Origin: Erythroxylum novogranatense
Taxonomy: Eukaryota; Streptophyta; Magnoliopsida; Malpighiales; Erythroxylaceae
DNA length: 64,000 bases
Assembly: GCA_029891385.1 (NCBI GenBank)
Contig: CM057231.1
Coordinates: forward strand, 64,525,103-64,589,102
Direction: 5' to 3'
The notes below the pieces were generated by a model, which saw only the letters and a list, made by a program, of their open reading frames with translations, was not told the origin of the DNA and searched no databases. Made by a program: the position numbers and the translations under genes. Shown here piece after piece: positions 11,197 through 23,900 of the stretch (positions within the stretch are counted from its first letter, which is position 1; each line of letters opens with the position of its first letter).

Positions 11197-13860
11197 TAAC
11201 AAATACTTGTGAATTAGAGAAATATGAAAAGTATCAATTATCTGATATTGAGATAAAAATAACTACCTTTATCCTTCATTGATTTCTTCCTTCTCCCTTC
11301 TCCCCTATTTGTTATTGATCAAAAAAATTATTTCCCAATCTGCTTCACCAACTTTTTAGCATCTTCTTAATCTTCTTCATATCCTTATCAAGTTTACGAA
11401 CATGCTTCTTTAAAGGCGATGATTCATCTGCGGTCGAGGATTCATCTCAACAACTTGCTTTTCAGCGATAGCCTTTGTTGTTGTATAAGCTTCCTTATTA
11501 AAGACATTTGTTTCAATGATTTGTAGGAGGTGGAGGAACAAATCTGACTTTTCATGAATATCAAGATCATAGGAATCATGTATCGTTGATAAGTGCTTAG
11601 AACCATGGCATAGCTTCTGCAATTGAGGTGATCTCCCGGAGGTCGATTTAGCGAGAATGTTACGTAAAATAGTATAACAACATTACGAGTTGCCAATCGA
11701 GCGAACAATCTTGACCCTTTCGATAGTCCTCCCTGTGGATCCTCTGCTGTAGCCTTAGTTAGGCTTGGTCACGGATCTTGATATCTGCAGATAAATTTCC
11801 TCCTTTTCTCTTCACATGCTTCATCAATCAATTTCTTGCCTCTTGATTTGATCGAAGTCATGTCATCCCTGGTAGCTCTGGTTGAACTTTTAGCTTGACT
11901 TCTCATTCTTGAGTTCAACAAAATTTGGTGGTTGAAGATCGGTACCACCTTGATTCTTGTCTTTGTTCGATATAGGATAAGAAGTGAGGCGCTCTCAAAT
12001 GGCTCTGGTGGATATGGTTCTCTTCTAACTCTCTTGATTGATCATAGAAATTTTGTAACCCCTATCCAACAGATGTAAAATGCCATTATCATATTCATTT
12101 GATTTGAAGAAGGCTTTCACATATCTCTTTGGTTTGTCTCGGATGATGACAGACTTGGTCTTCTTCTCTCTATTACAACCAATCTGTGTTCCCAACTTTC
12201 TCTTTGAGCAGTTAAATACTTGGATGGAACATTAGTCATCACACTCACAACTTTTGAGTAGCCTTCTTACCCATAACATGAGTAGCAACTTGTTTGTGGA
12301 CAAGTGTAGACTGAAAAGTAGTAGGAACTACTTCTTCAAAATTGGATTATTAAGAACTTTGTGAGAATCCTTAATATTACCCTTAACAGTTTCCACAATC
12401 GCCCGATGAGCAACTTCCATATTAACCGGCGACATCAGCAGACCTTACTTGACACTTACTGACGGACTTTTACGTGAGTGTCAACAACAGTCTCTTCTTG
12501 CCTTGCCTTCTTAGACTTTGTCTCCGTTGTTGGACTTTCTTCTTTTCTCACTCATTTTCTTTAACCTTGGTGACCTCTTGGATTGTGCTTTCTTCTTTTC
12601 GAGTTCTTCTTCTTTCCTTTTCCTCCATTTCCTTGAGGCGAGTTTACGAATCTTTCTCGAGGATTGATGATAGTGATTTTGTAGTTTTTGATCTCATCGT
12701 TCATAATGCTTTGATTGGCTTGAATCTCTGGATGGGTGGCTTCTTTCGTCATACGGTTTACATTACAGGTGACCTTCTTGCTTCTTAGGAATGTCACTCA
12801 CGAGAGGTTCCTTTACGCTTCAAGTCTCTGATTCAAAAATCGAACACTTCTTGACTTTGATTCTTGAGAGTGTGATCTTCTCTCCTTCATAGAGGATTTC
12901 TTGGTATAGGCTCCCCTCGGTTGTTGCTTTCCTTGATGTACGCTCCTTTTACGTCTGGAAATCTCGGACCCATTTTAGCAGTTGTTGAATCTATATAGCT
13001 TTTTGTGACTATCTTACATGCGATTCCCTTTCCAATCGATGCAGATTCTTTGAACACTCTTGTCAATGACATCCCATGGGGCGGTGTTTGTATCCTTTAT
13101 AGATTTTACCATGTCTGAAAAATCAAATATGGTAAATCTATTGGGTGATGATTTAGAAGATGAAAGATGCATTGTTCATCGGGGTAGTGACACGATGTCT
13201 TGAACCTATTCTCGGTAAGATCTGATCCACGTAGAATCGTGAACAATACCCTTGCCTTTGGTACCAGCCAAGAGGCTCTCCTTTCGATTGGGTTATTGTG
13301 TCCATAGAGTTGACGACTAACTTCATCTTCGTTCATCTTGAGCTTTGTCATCCATTTCACCATATTAGTGGGTTGAACTCCATCCATTGGACATTCGATA
13401 ACTTTCTCCGATAACTCCTTTGTTACAATAACAGTGTGTGTCTACATATGACACGATTGTATCATCTCTGATTTAGTATTCTTCGAACTCATAAATTTTT
13501 GGAGATAGACTTCATCTCGTATTTGAAAGAAGTTTCTCCATCCTGCCGCCATTATCTCGGCTCTATATCCATCATTCTTTTCTTAGTTCTTGAAGTTTAC
13601 CAATCTTCCCATCCTTATCTGGATCAACTTCATAAAATAGGCTTGACATACATCTTCTGATTACATTGAATAGGAACTTGCTTGAAGAATTTTAGGAGAT
13701 ATTTGGAGAACTAGCAATTTCGAATTTGGTAGGAATCGCAAAAGTCGAGTTTAGGGATTTTATTGCAAATTCTAGAACGATTGTACTTCTCGATGATCGT
13801 GACCTTTTCCTCTAAAACTTTTCCTTGTGAAAGAAGTTTTAAGTCTGAAACCGTCAGCGC
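11197..13860 (-). other. Extra region between pol and 3' LTR of the SIRE element, with decayed ORF traces
   Basis: About 2.7 kb of sequence follows pol in element sense, where most copia elements have little. Minus-strand open pieces include 13106-13387 (93 aa, with ERRASWLVPKARVLFTILRG), 12887-13072 (61 aa) and 12561-12797 (78 aa, ending in a basic run GKGKKKNSKRRKH). Some SIRE elements carry an extra ORF here, often called env-like; the 93-aa piece recalls the 'putative plant transposon protein' type of domain. I cannot show membrane segments, and the frame is broken many times. Product and function are unknown. Confidence 0.5.
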
Positions 13861-14134
13861 CGTTTAACTCCACCGTTTCATTGTCTTTTCTTTTTGAAAA
13901 TCGGATGATCAATCTGTTAACTCGCCATCTATTTATCTTGTCTTTATAAAAAAACAAATGAATGGTCCGTTAACTCCTCCGTCATACATTTCTTCTTTCG
14001 AAAAACCGGATGAATGGTGCATTAACTCCTCCGTCATCATCATTTCTTCTTTCTGAAAAACCGGATGAATGGTCCGTTAACTCCTCCGTGCATGCATTTC
14101 TTCTTTCTGAAAACCGGATGAATGGTGCATTAAC
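13861..14134 (-). repeat. Tandem repeat of 53-60 bp, about five units, just after SIRE pol
   Basis: Units share the plus-strand core ACCGGATGAATGGT followed by TTAACTCC. The three rightmost units are closest to each other (52-55 bp). In the minus sense two of them read VNAPFIRFSERRN or VNAPFIRFFERRN in an open frame at 13982-14179, but unit length is not always a multiple of three, so coding is doubtful. The array sits between the pol end and the extra 3' region. Confidence 0.8.
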
Positions 14135-14135
14135 A

Positions 14136-15600
14136 TCACCATATTGAGGTTGTGTCGATTTCTTTAAAGCGATCTTCACTTAGTGGTTTTGTGAAGATAT
14201 CAGCCCGCGATATTTCGTTTCCACAATTGTAGGTAGCGACTTTCTTACGAGCGTAATCTCTCAAGAAATGATGTCGACTTATGTGCTTTACCCTTGAATG
14301 TTGAATTGGATTCTTTGACAAGGTGATGGTGGTGTTGTCCCGGTATATTGGAATCTCTTCCTCTTGTATTGAGTAGTCCTCAATTGATACTTGATCCTGA
14401 CAATTGTGAACAACAACTTCGGCGGACATATATTCAACTTCGACGATTGATAATGCAATCGAGCTTTATCTCTTGCTTGACCATGACACTAGGTTTGGTC
14501 GAAGAAGTGACAACCACCACTCGTGCTCTTCCTTTCGATCCTATCACGGCATAGTCCGCATCGCAATATCCATTCAACTGAAATCTTTACCTTTCTCATA
14601 CATTAAGCAAAGATCGGTAGTACTGCGAGATATCTCAAAATTAGTTTTCTGATAATGTAATGAGATTCTCTAGGATCGACTGAAACCTTGCACACAAGCA
14701 TACTTGAATAGAATGTCGAGTCTACTTGCGTAAGATAAAGCAAAGAACCAATCATCCCTCTAAATAGGGTTTGATCCACCTTCTTACCACTTTCGTCTTT
14801 TGACAACAAGTTTGAAGGATGCATCGGTGTAGACATACTTTTAACCTTTGCACATATCAAACTTAGACAACAATTCTTTGACATATTTTTGTTGATGAAT
14901 AAAAATCTTATCCTTAGTTTGCTTTACTTGCAATCCAAGAAAGAATTTTAACTCACCCATCATGCTCATCTCAAATTCATTTTCATCATATTTTCAAAGC
15001 TCATGCATAGCCTTTTGAGGTTGCTCCAAAATAATATCATCAACATAGATTTGCTGATAATAAAATCATTATTCAAGTTCTTCCTAAAAGAGTTTTGTCT
15101 ACTTTACCTCTAGTAAATCCATTTCCTATAAGAAATGAGCTCAGACGATCATACCATGCTCTGAGGGGCTGTTTCGGTCCATATAAGGCTTTATAAAGTC
15201 TGTAGACATGATCTGGATACTTTATATCCTCAAATCCAGGAGGTTGCTTGACATAGACTTCTTCATCTATAAAATCGTTCGAAATGCACTTTTTACATCC
15301 ATCGAAAAAGCTTTATGTCATGGAAAACAACATATGCAAGCGGTATCCTTATTGCTTCAAGTCTTGCTCTTTGGAGCATATGTCTCATTGTAGTCTATTC
15401 CTTCCTGCCGATTATAGCCTTGTGCTACTAATCTTGCCTTATTGCGACTTACTTTTCTGATTAGTCTAGCTGATTCTTGAATATCCATCTAGTACCAATA
15501 ATGGATTTCTTTTCGGGTTTAGGAACTAAGGACGGACTTTATTCCTCTTGAATTGATTTAACTCCTCTTGCATAGCTAATATCCATGCTTCATCTTTTAG
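14136..15600 (-). pseudogene. SIRE-type RT and RNase H, degraded
   Basis: RNase H end is clear at 14136-14350 (KNPIQHSRVKHISRHHFLRDY and ADIFTKPLSEDRFKEI). The RT to RNase H connection lies at 14603-14884 (TPMHPSNLLSKDESGK ... MIGSLLYLTQVDSTFYSSMLVCKVSVDPRESH). Upstream at about 14990-15330 fragments of the RT core are visible only in alternating frames. At least several small indels and stops are needed to explain the broken frame, so no enzyme can be made. Confidence 0.82.
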
Positions 15601-16900
15601 AGCTTCATCAATCTTCTTAGGTTCTACTTGAGATATAAATGCCATGTTGGCTTCTCTTACGAACTTGGACCTTGTTCTTACACCTTCGAGGTTTCTCCGA
15701 TAATTGACTCTTTAGGATGAAAGCTTTTGTATCTCCAATCTTTCTTTAACTTAAAATTCTTAGAAATGTCTATCTTTTCATCATGAGGTGTTTCTGATGA
15801 AGATACTTCCTTGCACTGCGTCAAAGGCACTGTAACAGCATCATCTTCTAATTCCTCTTCCTTATTGGGTTGAGGGCTATCATCGAACTTAACATAAATA
15901 GTTTCTTCAACAATCTTTGAGGTGAGGTTGAAGATTCTAAATGCCTTTGAAGTGAGAGAATAGCCTAGAAAAATTCCTGAAAATGTCTTTACATCAAATT
16001 TGTCCAGAGATTCCTTTGTGTTCAGAATAGTGCATTTGCAGCCGAAAGGATGGAAATAAGAAATGTTTGGTCTCCTTCCATTCCACAACTCATAGGGAGT
16101 TTTCTTCAGCATTGGTCGTAGCAACACTCTATTCTGAATGTAGCATGCTGTATTGATAGCTTCTGCCCAGAAGTATTTAGGAAGATTCATCTCGCACAGC
16201 ATTGTTCTTGCCATCTCTTGAATCGTCCTATTCTTCCTCTCAACAACTCCATTCTGCTGCGAGTCCTTGGGGCGGAGAAGTTATGGAAAATTCCATTTTC
16301 TTGTGAGAATACTCTAAACTTCTCATTTTGAATTCTCCACCATGATCACTCCTTATCTTTGGCAATCTTACCAAACCCGATTATCTTTCCCTACTTGTTG
16401 TCTCCAAAGGTTCTTGATCCTCCTTTCTTATCTTGAAGATCTAGGAACATAGACTTGTTTCCGTCATGTGGCGCGAGCATCCTTGTCCAAATACCAATGG
16501 TGCTTCTTTGGTTCTTCCAACGAAGGATTTCGTAGAGATATTATCTTATTTTAGGTACCCAGATTCTCTTGGGTCCTTTAGGGTTAGTATGATGTAATGA
16601 ATGATAATAAGGTGTAGAATGAAAGCGTTGATGACCTTTCGAAAACCCGATTGATATCTTTTCTTATCTTTTTGAGCAATTGATTTTACGTAATTCGGGG
16701 CTTATTTTTAGTAAACCCTAATCGGTTTATCCTCGGATGTCGTATTTTCCTATCATTTCATTCATCTTTTTGTACTATCTGTAAATTTAGCTAGATCGAT
16801 TGAGAGATTATTAATTCTCGGTTTCAATTGATTAATCTCTTGGATCTATCTACAACTTTGTTATTATTCAATTCCTCAACTTGCTTTCTCAAACTTATAT
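15601..16900 (-). pseudogene. SIRE-type integrase, C-terminal half best kept
   Basis: A 178-aa open piece (15678-16214) reads MARTMLCEMNLPKYFWAEAI ... TPYELWNGRRPNISYFHPFGC ... GIFLGYSLTSKAFRIFN, the typical C-terminal half of copia integrase. Immediately before it (about 16215-16265) the reading QQNGVVERKNRT contains the Glu of the DDE triad. The N-terminal HHCC and first two Asp (about 16300-16900) are scrambled by indels and stops. Confidence 0.82.
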
Positions 16901-16949
16901 TCTCACTCTCTATCTCATGAGTATGTTTGAGGTTTTCTATATATTTCTT

Positions 16950-18155
16950 CTTCAACGACTTGTCTTGCTTTGAGAATAGCATGAGAATCCTCTAACAATT
17001 ACGAGTATGCATCTTGTATATCATTATAGCTAGAAGTTACCTCCTCATCACTTTCTTCTTGACTACCGGACATATGTTAGCATGTTACGACGCTTACGAA
17101 CTTATGTCGATTACGATGAGTCAGATCTTCCACGTTGCCATCATGCTTTTCTTGTTATCCTACTCCTTTTGGGTTGTCTTTTCAACATTGGACACTCGGA
17201 CTTGTAATGTCCCGCTTCTTGCATTCATAACATGTAACGGATGCTTTATCGACGTTTTCATCGTCTTTGCGGCTGTTCCTTCTAAATGTTGAATTTCCTT
17301 TGGACTTCTTTTCCACATTCTTCTTATCTTTCTTGAAATGAAAGATAGCTCATAAATCTTCATCACTTGATTGATTCGACTTCTGGAATCATCATCCTTT
17401 GCTTCTTCAATCTTTAAAGCCTTTGATGTATTCCTCTTTGTTTTCTTCTTCTGGATTTTGTGATTCTTTTGACTTGCTTTGAGTTATGGACTTCTCTTTC
17501 TTGGGCTTATCTTCGCATCAAGCTCTGCCGTGTATCTTCAGCGATCCAAGCAATTCATCAAGCTTGATGACGCTTAATTCTTTGGCTTCTTGACAGAAGA
17601 TTACTTTGGGTCTCCATCTTTTGGGCAGACTCCTCAAAATCTTTCGAACATGGTCTTGGCTATGTTATGCGTTCTTCCAAAGCTTTTAGTCCATTAACAA
17701 TTGTTTGGAATCTTTCAAACATTTGATCAATGGTTTCTTCTTCTTTCATCTTGAATAACTTCGTCTTGATGCACCAAAATACTTATCTTGGACTCCTTGA
17801 CTTGATTTGTTCCTTCATGTGCAATTGATAATGTATCCCACATTTCTTTGGCAGTATCACATCCATGAACTTTGTCATACTCGCTTCGCTTTCGATGCCT
17901 GACTCGAGAAAAATTTCGCTTTGGAGTTTAGTTGAAATCTTGCTTTACCTTCAACCGTCCATCTTTCTCGTGGAATTGGATTTTATCATCATCTTTAGGT
18001 GTGTATGGTCCATTCTCGATGATGTCCCAAAGGTCAATGTGAGTAGACTCGATAAACAATCTCATCCGATCCTTCCAGTGGTGGTAGTCTTCACCATTGA
18101 ATCTTTGGAGGTGCGTGGTGAGGCTCCTTCGCAATATCGTGTGTGATTCCACCAT
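16950..18155 (-). pseudogene. SIRE-type gag with frame-disrupted zinc knuckle
   Basis: The probable start is the ATG at 18155, shortly after the PBS. The reading HLQRFNGEDYHHWKDRMRLF ... LWDIIENGPYTP is the copia gag N-terminal block (UBN2/DUF4219 style). Near 17205-17238 a nucleocapsid knuckle begins TCYECKK, but one missing base after it shifts the frame, so the His and last Cys are read out of phase. Stops and indels follow (for example near 17930). Confidence 0.8.
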
Positions 18156-18198
18156 TTTCTTTAGTTCACACTTTATTAGAGTGATTCTTGAACACCTT

Positions 18199-18209
18199 GC
18201 TCGATACCA
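18199..18209 (-). other. Primer binding site of the SIRE-type element
   Basis: In element sense TGGTATCGAGC lies two bases after the 5' LTR end, a variant of the initiator-Met PBS TGGTATCAGAGC with one base missing. Confidence 0.75.
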
Positions 18210-19036
18210 ATTGAAGTAAATCACCGTTAATATATTAAGTAATAATATGATCAAGATACACAAGAAGGGGGTTGAATTGTGATAAACTTTTCGTTAATCC
18301 CTTGATAACAATTGCTTGTTCTTTCGGAAAACTTATCTCAAATCAATTCTTGACTGGCTTGAAAACCTTTGATAATAATGAGAACTACGATTTAAGTAAA
18401 GTAAGAGTTAGAGAGAGAAACACAGCAATTTATCCTGGTTCACCCTAAACCGTGGCTACGTCCGATCCTCGGATATCCTTACGAGATTTCACTATCTCGA
18501 ACTGTTTACAAGTATTCTTTGGTGAGCCTCTTGGTCTCTTAACAACAAGTATTCTTTTACTCTTAGCGTCTTTAGGCTACTGTAACACTTTTCAAAATGA
18601 AAAACTAATAAAGAGCTTTTTACAAAAGAGTTGCTCTTAATAATGTACACTCGAAAAATAGTTCACAATTTTTCTCGAGATAGTCGATGTTTGAATACTC
18701 GAGTTTCATTCACTTTTCTCAAAAGTTCTTTTTACTTCAATCTCGACTCTTATTTATAATTGGGTCTTCAATTGTTTCTTGAATATCGCTTCTTGAATCT
18801 TTAAAAAAGCGGTTATTCAGGTTTAACTCAGTATTTATCTTAAGCGATGTTTCTTTCTTATCGATTCTTGTATAAATGCCTTTTCTCTTCGTAAAGCTTA
18901 ATGCGATTTTGTATAAATCGCTTTTCTCTTCGTAAAGCTTCCGTCGATTTTGTTCTTCCGCTTTTCTTCCATCTGCTTTTCCTTGATCTGTTATTCTTCA
19001 TACGCTTTTCTTCCTTCATTTTTTCTTCCGTCATTA

Positions 19037-20849
19037 TGTAGGAAATTCCGGGAGGAACATCATATGTTCAAGCAGCGGAAACAAAATTTTGATCCCGGAC
19101 CTTCCAAAACCCGAGATCCCGTGTCGGTATGAAAACTCAAACTGAATAGCCAATAGAGACTATCTCTAAAGGTATCCACGCGAGATCGAAAACCTAACCG
19201 AAGTCAAACCCTTTTGACCCGGGAATAGCTAGAACGAGAATAAGAGCTGCTAGACCCTACCTACGTCACGGAGAGCTTGAGAATAACGTTGAATCCTTGC
19301 TTTGGAGAAGAGAAAATCGATGGTGCTTGATGGAAGAAGACTTGAAAAACTCTTTTCAACTTCAAAGCTTAACCTTTAAGCTTTCTTCTTCTTCTCCTTG
19401 TCAAAACCGTCGACACACCACCTTAGGCTCCTCTCTTTGGTATTTATTTACTTAACTCTTAAGTTTAATAACTCACCATAAGAAGATGCCAAGTGGAAGA
19501 TTAATAACCATTCATTTATTAATGAAATAAAGTAATCAACTTTGACTTTTCAAAGTTTCTAATCTTCTCCTCCCTTCCAACGCACCACATGGCTATATAT
19601 TTATATATATTAATTAATTATTTAATTAATTAACATATATATATAATTACTAAGAGGTCGATCAAGCTGGGAATTGGTCCTACAAGCCTCTGGGACCCCG
19701 ATCTGAAAATCACGGAAACCTTTCTTAGCAATATTGATGTCGCGATCTCATGGGACATATCCCAATCCATTGGGATCCATTTAATCTAATGCTCTCCATA
19801 ATTGGAACTCGTCCAATTACTATTTCTGATTCTCGAGACACTCTTATGCGTGTGACCCTTTAGGTTCCGGTTATGTTGGCCACTTAGATTAACAATTAAT
19901 CGAGCAAGTCATGGCGGTATCTAGCAACACATCATGACCCCAATTGACCGGAAAGTAATTGGTTTGATGAATTCATCACGAACGGATCACGAACCCTTCC
20001 ATGACAATTCTTGTGCAATTAGTCCTTTCATCATCCTATACCCCACTTGGTTATGAGTATGGCTAATATGTCAACTCTTACTAGACTAAGTCTAGCCCAG
20101 TGTAATCGGTTCTGTCGCCTAAGGACTTATTACTTTATATGTCCATGAAGACACTCTTCATGACATAGTCATGCTCGCCAGAGACTTAAAGTAATGATCT
20201 GACGATAAGAGGCGGGTATCTCTTGTTTTTCACGTAGTGATGAATCCTTTATTGGCTACTCAATTACCTTGAATACCTCAAACTGTACCAAGCACCACCC
20301 TATGAAAGTAACCTCTGGAAGGCCACGAGGAATGGAGTCAAAATGCGGGATCGGTATTCAAGATATCCTCGAGTACCTCAAGTCTAAGGATACTTGCACC
20401 ATTCTTATGATGAGATTATCAGCGACATAAATCCATGTGATGATCTCATGGCAGTCATCAATGAACTTACTACCACTAGTAAGCATCCATATGTCAACTC
20501 TAAATATCTCATATTTACGATTTTCGAGATCCACCGCTGATCCAATCAAGGAGTATGACATATGTTAATTCGTCCGGATTAATGATGTCGGTCTCATTAA
20601 TCCTATGACTAGGAAAATTTAGATCTTGACATAATTACACATGATAGGAATCTCGGAGTATGATCACATCATAATTTCCTTCATGCTATGTCATATATCA
20701 TGGACTTCATTAATTTGATTAAAGATCACTATCAATTCATAAAGAATATCAAATAAATGAAACATGCCTTTCTTTATTTATTCATAAAGTCATGCATGAC
20801 TATGAACAAAATGCGCTAAAGGGATTGTCTTTAGGGCACTACTCTAACA
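19037..20849 (-). repeat. 3' LTR of Angela-1
   Basis: Ends TGTAGGAAA and CTCTAACA on the plus strand. It aligns along its length with 26805-28632 and with both Angela-2 LTRs. An AT-rich stretch (TATATATTTATATATAT at 19594-19610) is a possible TATA region in the minus sense. Many one- to three-base differences from the partner fall at CTG, CAG or CCGG-like positions. Confidence 0.9.
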
Positions 20850-20863
20850 ATCTCCCACTTGAC
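20850..20863 (-). promoter_or_regulatory. Polypurine tract of Angela-1
   Basis: In element sense GTCAAGTGGGAGAT lies between the pol stop (20864-20866) and TGTTAGAG at the LTR start. In Angela-2 the same tract is followed by an extra LTR segment instead (57372). Confidence 0.85.
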
Positions 20864-23800
20864 CTAAAGCCAATCGCCTTGGTATCTAATACCATAAGCG
20901 AGTACATGAGAATCAAAATTCTTACGTGACAATGGCTTGATCAGCGGATCGACAATGTTACGCTGTGGAATCCTCTCGATCGCGACATCACCTCTAGCAA
21001 TGATCTCGAATCGATGATATCTGCGGATGCGTGTTTAGATCGTTGGTGAGACCTCGGTTCTTTTGCTCGAGCAATAGCCCCATTGTTGTCATAATACAAG
21101 CTGTATGGGTCCATCACGACTAGGAACCACACCAAGTTGAAATGAACTTCTTGATCCAACGGCTTCCTTTGCGCCTCGATGCAAAGAATGTACTCTGCCT
21201 CGATCGTCGAATCGTGTAGTCTCTTGTTTGGAACTCTTCCAATGACCGCTCCGCCGTTTAGCGTAAAAACATAACTTTATTTGGGATCCGAGTCATCCTT
21301 GTCGATTGAAAATCGCATCCGTATGCCCGCTCACTTGGAGATTTCCATCTCCATATATCAAGAAAACATCCTAGTCCTTGCAAGTACTTGAGGATATTCT
21401 TGACACCACCCATGACCCTCACCAGATCCGATTGGTATCTGCCGTGACACTGTGAGCATACGATACATCGGCCTCGACATAACATAGCATACATGATCGA
21501 TCCTACTGCAGATGCATACGGGATCGATCCATGCAAATCCTCTCATCTTGTGTCTTAGGACACATAGATTTCGAGAGTGTTATCCCATGAGTAATGGGAA
21601 GAAACCTCTCTTGGATTGCTCCATGCTAAACCTCTTTAGCATCTTGTCTATGTACGATGATTGTGAAAGACCAAGCAACCTCTTTGATCTATCTCTGAGA
21701 TCTTTATCCCGAGGATATAAGTTGCTTCACCAAGGTCCTTCATCACAAATTGCTTGGACAACCAAATTTTAGCGATTGCGGCAATGAGACATCGTTTCCG
21801 AGTAACGATATGTCATCCACATATAGCACAAGGAAAGCGATTGCATTCCCATTAACCTTTTGTACACAATGTTCATCCGGTTTTGTGAAACCAAACTCTT
21901 TGATTGACTCGTCAAAGCGGATGTTCCAACTCTGGATGCTTGCTTGATCCATAGATGGATTTACGAAGCTTGCATACCTTTTCGCCATCATCGGAAGTGA
22001 AGCCCTCTGGTTGTGTCATGTACACATCCTCGGCCGATTTCTGTTAAGGAAAGTCGTCTTCATCCATTGCCATATCTCATAATCATAATGGCGGCAATGG
22101 CTAGGAGTATCTGAATGGATTTAAGCATTGCTACTGGGTGAAGGTCTCGTCATAGTCAACTCCTTGTCTTTGGCGAAATCCTTTGGCCACGAGCCTTGCT
22201 TTATGGTAATCACATTACCATCCATGTCGGTTTTCTTCTTGAAAACCCATTTGCACCCTATAGGTTTTATCCTTGGTGCATCAACCAAAGTCCATACTTG
22301 GTTTATGTACATGGAATCCATTTAAACTTTCATGGCACAAAGCCATTTTCGGACTCGAACTTTTGAGAACCTCTTCATAGGTAGTAGGCTCATCATTTTC
22401 TATGAGTAATCGTCATTCTGTTCACTTACGAAATCCATATCTCTCGGGAACGGTCGCATCCTCTTGACCACGAACTTCGTGTGTCACGAAGGTTGAACTG
22501 TTACTTCATCTGAATGAGTGGCAGTTTGAGTTGAGCGATTGATCTGCTTGTTTGAGCATCTTGAACTTCTTCAAGTTCAACTTTGCTCCCCTTGTCTTCT
22601 TGCAGATGAAACCCTTTCTCTAGAAAGACGGCATGCCTTGAAACAAACACCTTTTGTTCCTCAAGAAGGTAGAATTGATATCCTTTGGTCTCTTTAGGAT
22701 ATCCTACAAACAAACACTTGTCGATTTCGCCAAGCTTATCTCGATGAATCCGCTTCACGTGGCGGGACAACCCCATACTTTCGGATGAGAAAGATAAGGT
22801 TTTCTGTTAGTCCACATCTCATATGGAGTAACATCAAGCATCTTAGAGGGAACTCGTTTAACAAGTGCAAATTGTCTCTAGCATACCCCCAAACGATTTT
22901 GGTAACTGCGAAACCCATCATTGATCGTACCATGTCCAACAAGGTTCGATTTCTCCTTTCAACCACACCATTGTCTTTGCGGCATGTAAGGAGGAGTCCA
23001 CCGAGATAATATCCCATTATCTACGAGATAATCGAAGCTGTTGGTCAAGTATTCTCCACCACGATCGGATCGTAATGCCTTGATACTTTTACCAGCTGGT
23101 TTTCTACTTCATATCTGAATTGTTTGAACTTTTCAACGCTTGCATTTGTATCTCATCGAATCAAGTACCCATATCGAGAATAATCATCGATAAAGGTAAT
23201 GAAGTAACGACAACCACTTACGGCATGGATGGACATCGGACCGCATACATCCGAATGTATTAGGTCTAATACTCAATCGCATTCACCCTTTCCTTGAAGG
23301 GTAATTTAGTCATCTTGCCTAATAAACAAGATTCGCATGTGTCATATGATTCATAATCAAATGACCCTAAACTACCACTCTTGTGGAGTTTAGCGATCGT
23401 GTCTCATTTATATATGGCCGACAATACCATAAGTAAGTTGACTTTAGATTATCTCTTTTATACCGTTTGGTGTCATTGACATTTAAAATTGGATTAGACA
23501 TATCTAATATGTAAATACCATTGCACAATGTACCGTTCCATAAAGCATTCCATTAGAATTAATAGAACAACCATTGCTACTAAAATTCATATGGAATCCA
23601 ATTCTATTTAGACAAGAAAGCAGCATAATATATTCTTTGTCAAAAGCGGGTACAAAATAACAATCATCCAATTCAAAGATAAGCCCAAGAGGAGATACAA
23701 AACATAGGTTCCCTCTAATGCAAAGAACTCTTGCTCCATTTCCAACACGCAGTTCACTTCTCCCTTCATGAGTTGCCCTCATCATCCACGAGGCCCTGCA

Positions 23801-23900
23801 TATCATTACATATGTGAGCCACAACCGGTATCAAATACCCAGATGTTGTGATCGATATGAGATTAACTTCAATGACATACAAACACGAAGTAGTCGAGGC
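20864..23900 (-). pseudogene. Angela-1 pol (protease, integrase, RT, RNase H), fragmented
   Basis: The copia pol order is traceable by alignment with Angela-2. The protease active site is intact in sequence near 23790-23850 (VFDTGCGSHICN). Integrase pieces: NGVVERRNRTLLDMVRSMMGF around 22900-23000. RT pieces: the SWNIRFDESIKEFG and VLYVDDISLLGNDVS block at 21743-21991, containing YVDD. RNase H: YYDNNGAIARAKEPRSHQRSKH at 20941-21159. Frames change every 100-250 bases because of small indels, many beside CTG or CAG, so the polyprotein cannot be read through. Confidence 0.85.

Noticed and set aside
10850..11212. Phe/Ser-rich ORF that looks like a membrane protein (also 28608-28964)
   Set aside because: It is the antisense reading of the purine-rich LTR array; the composition comes from the repeat.
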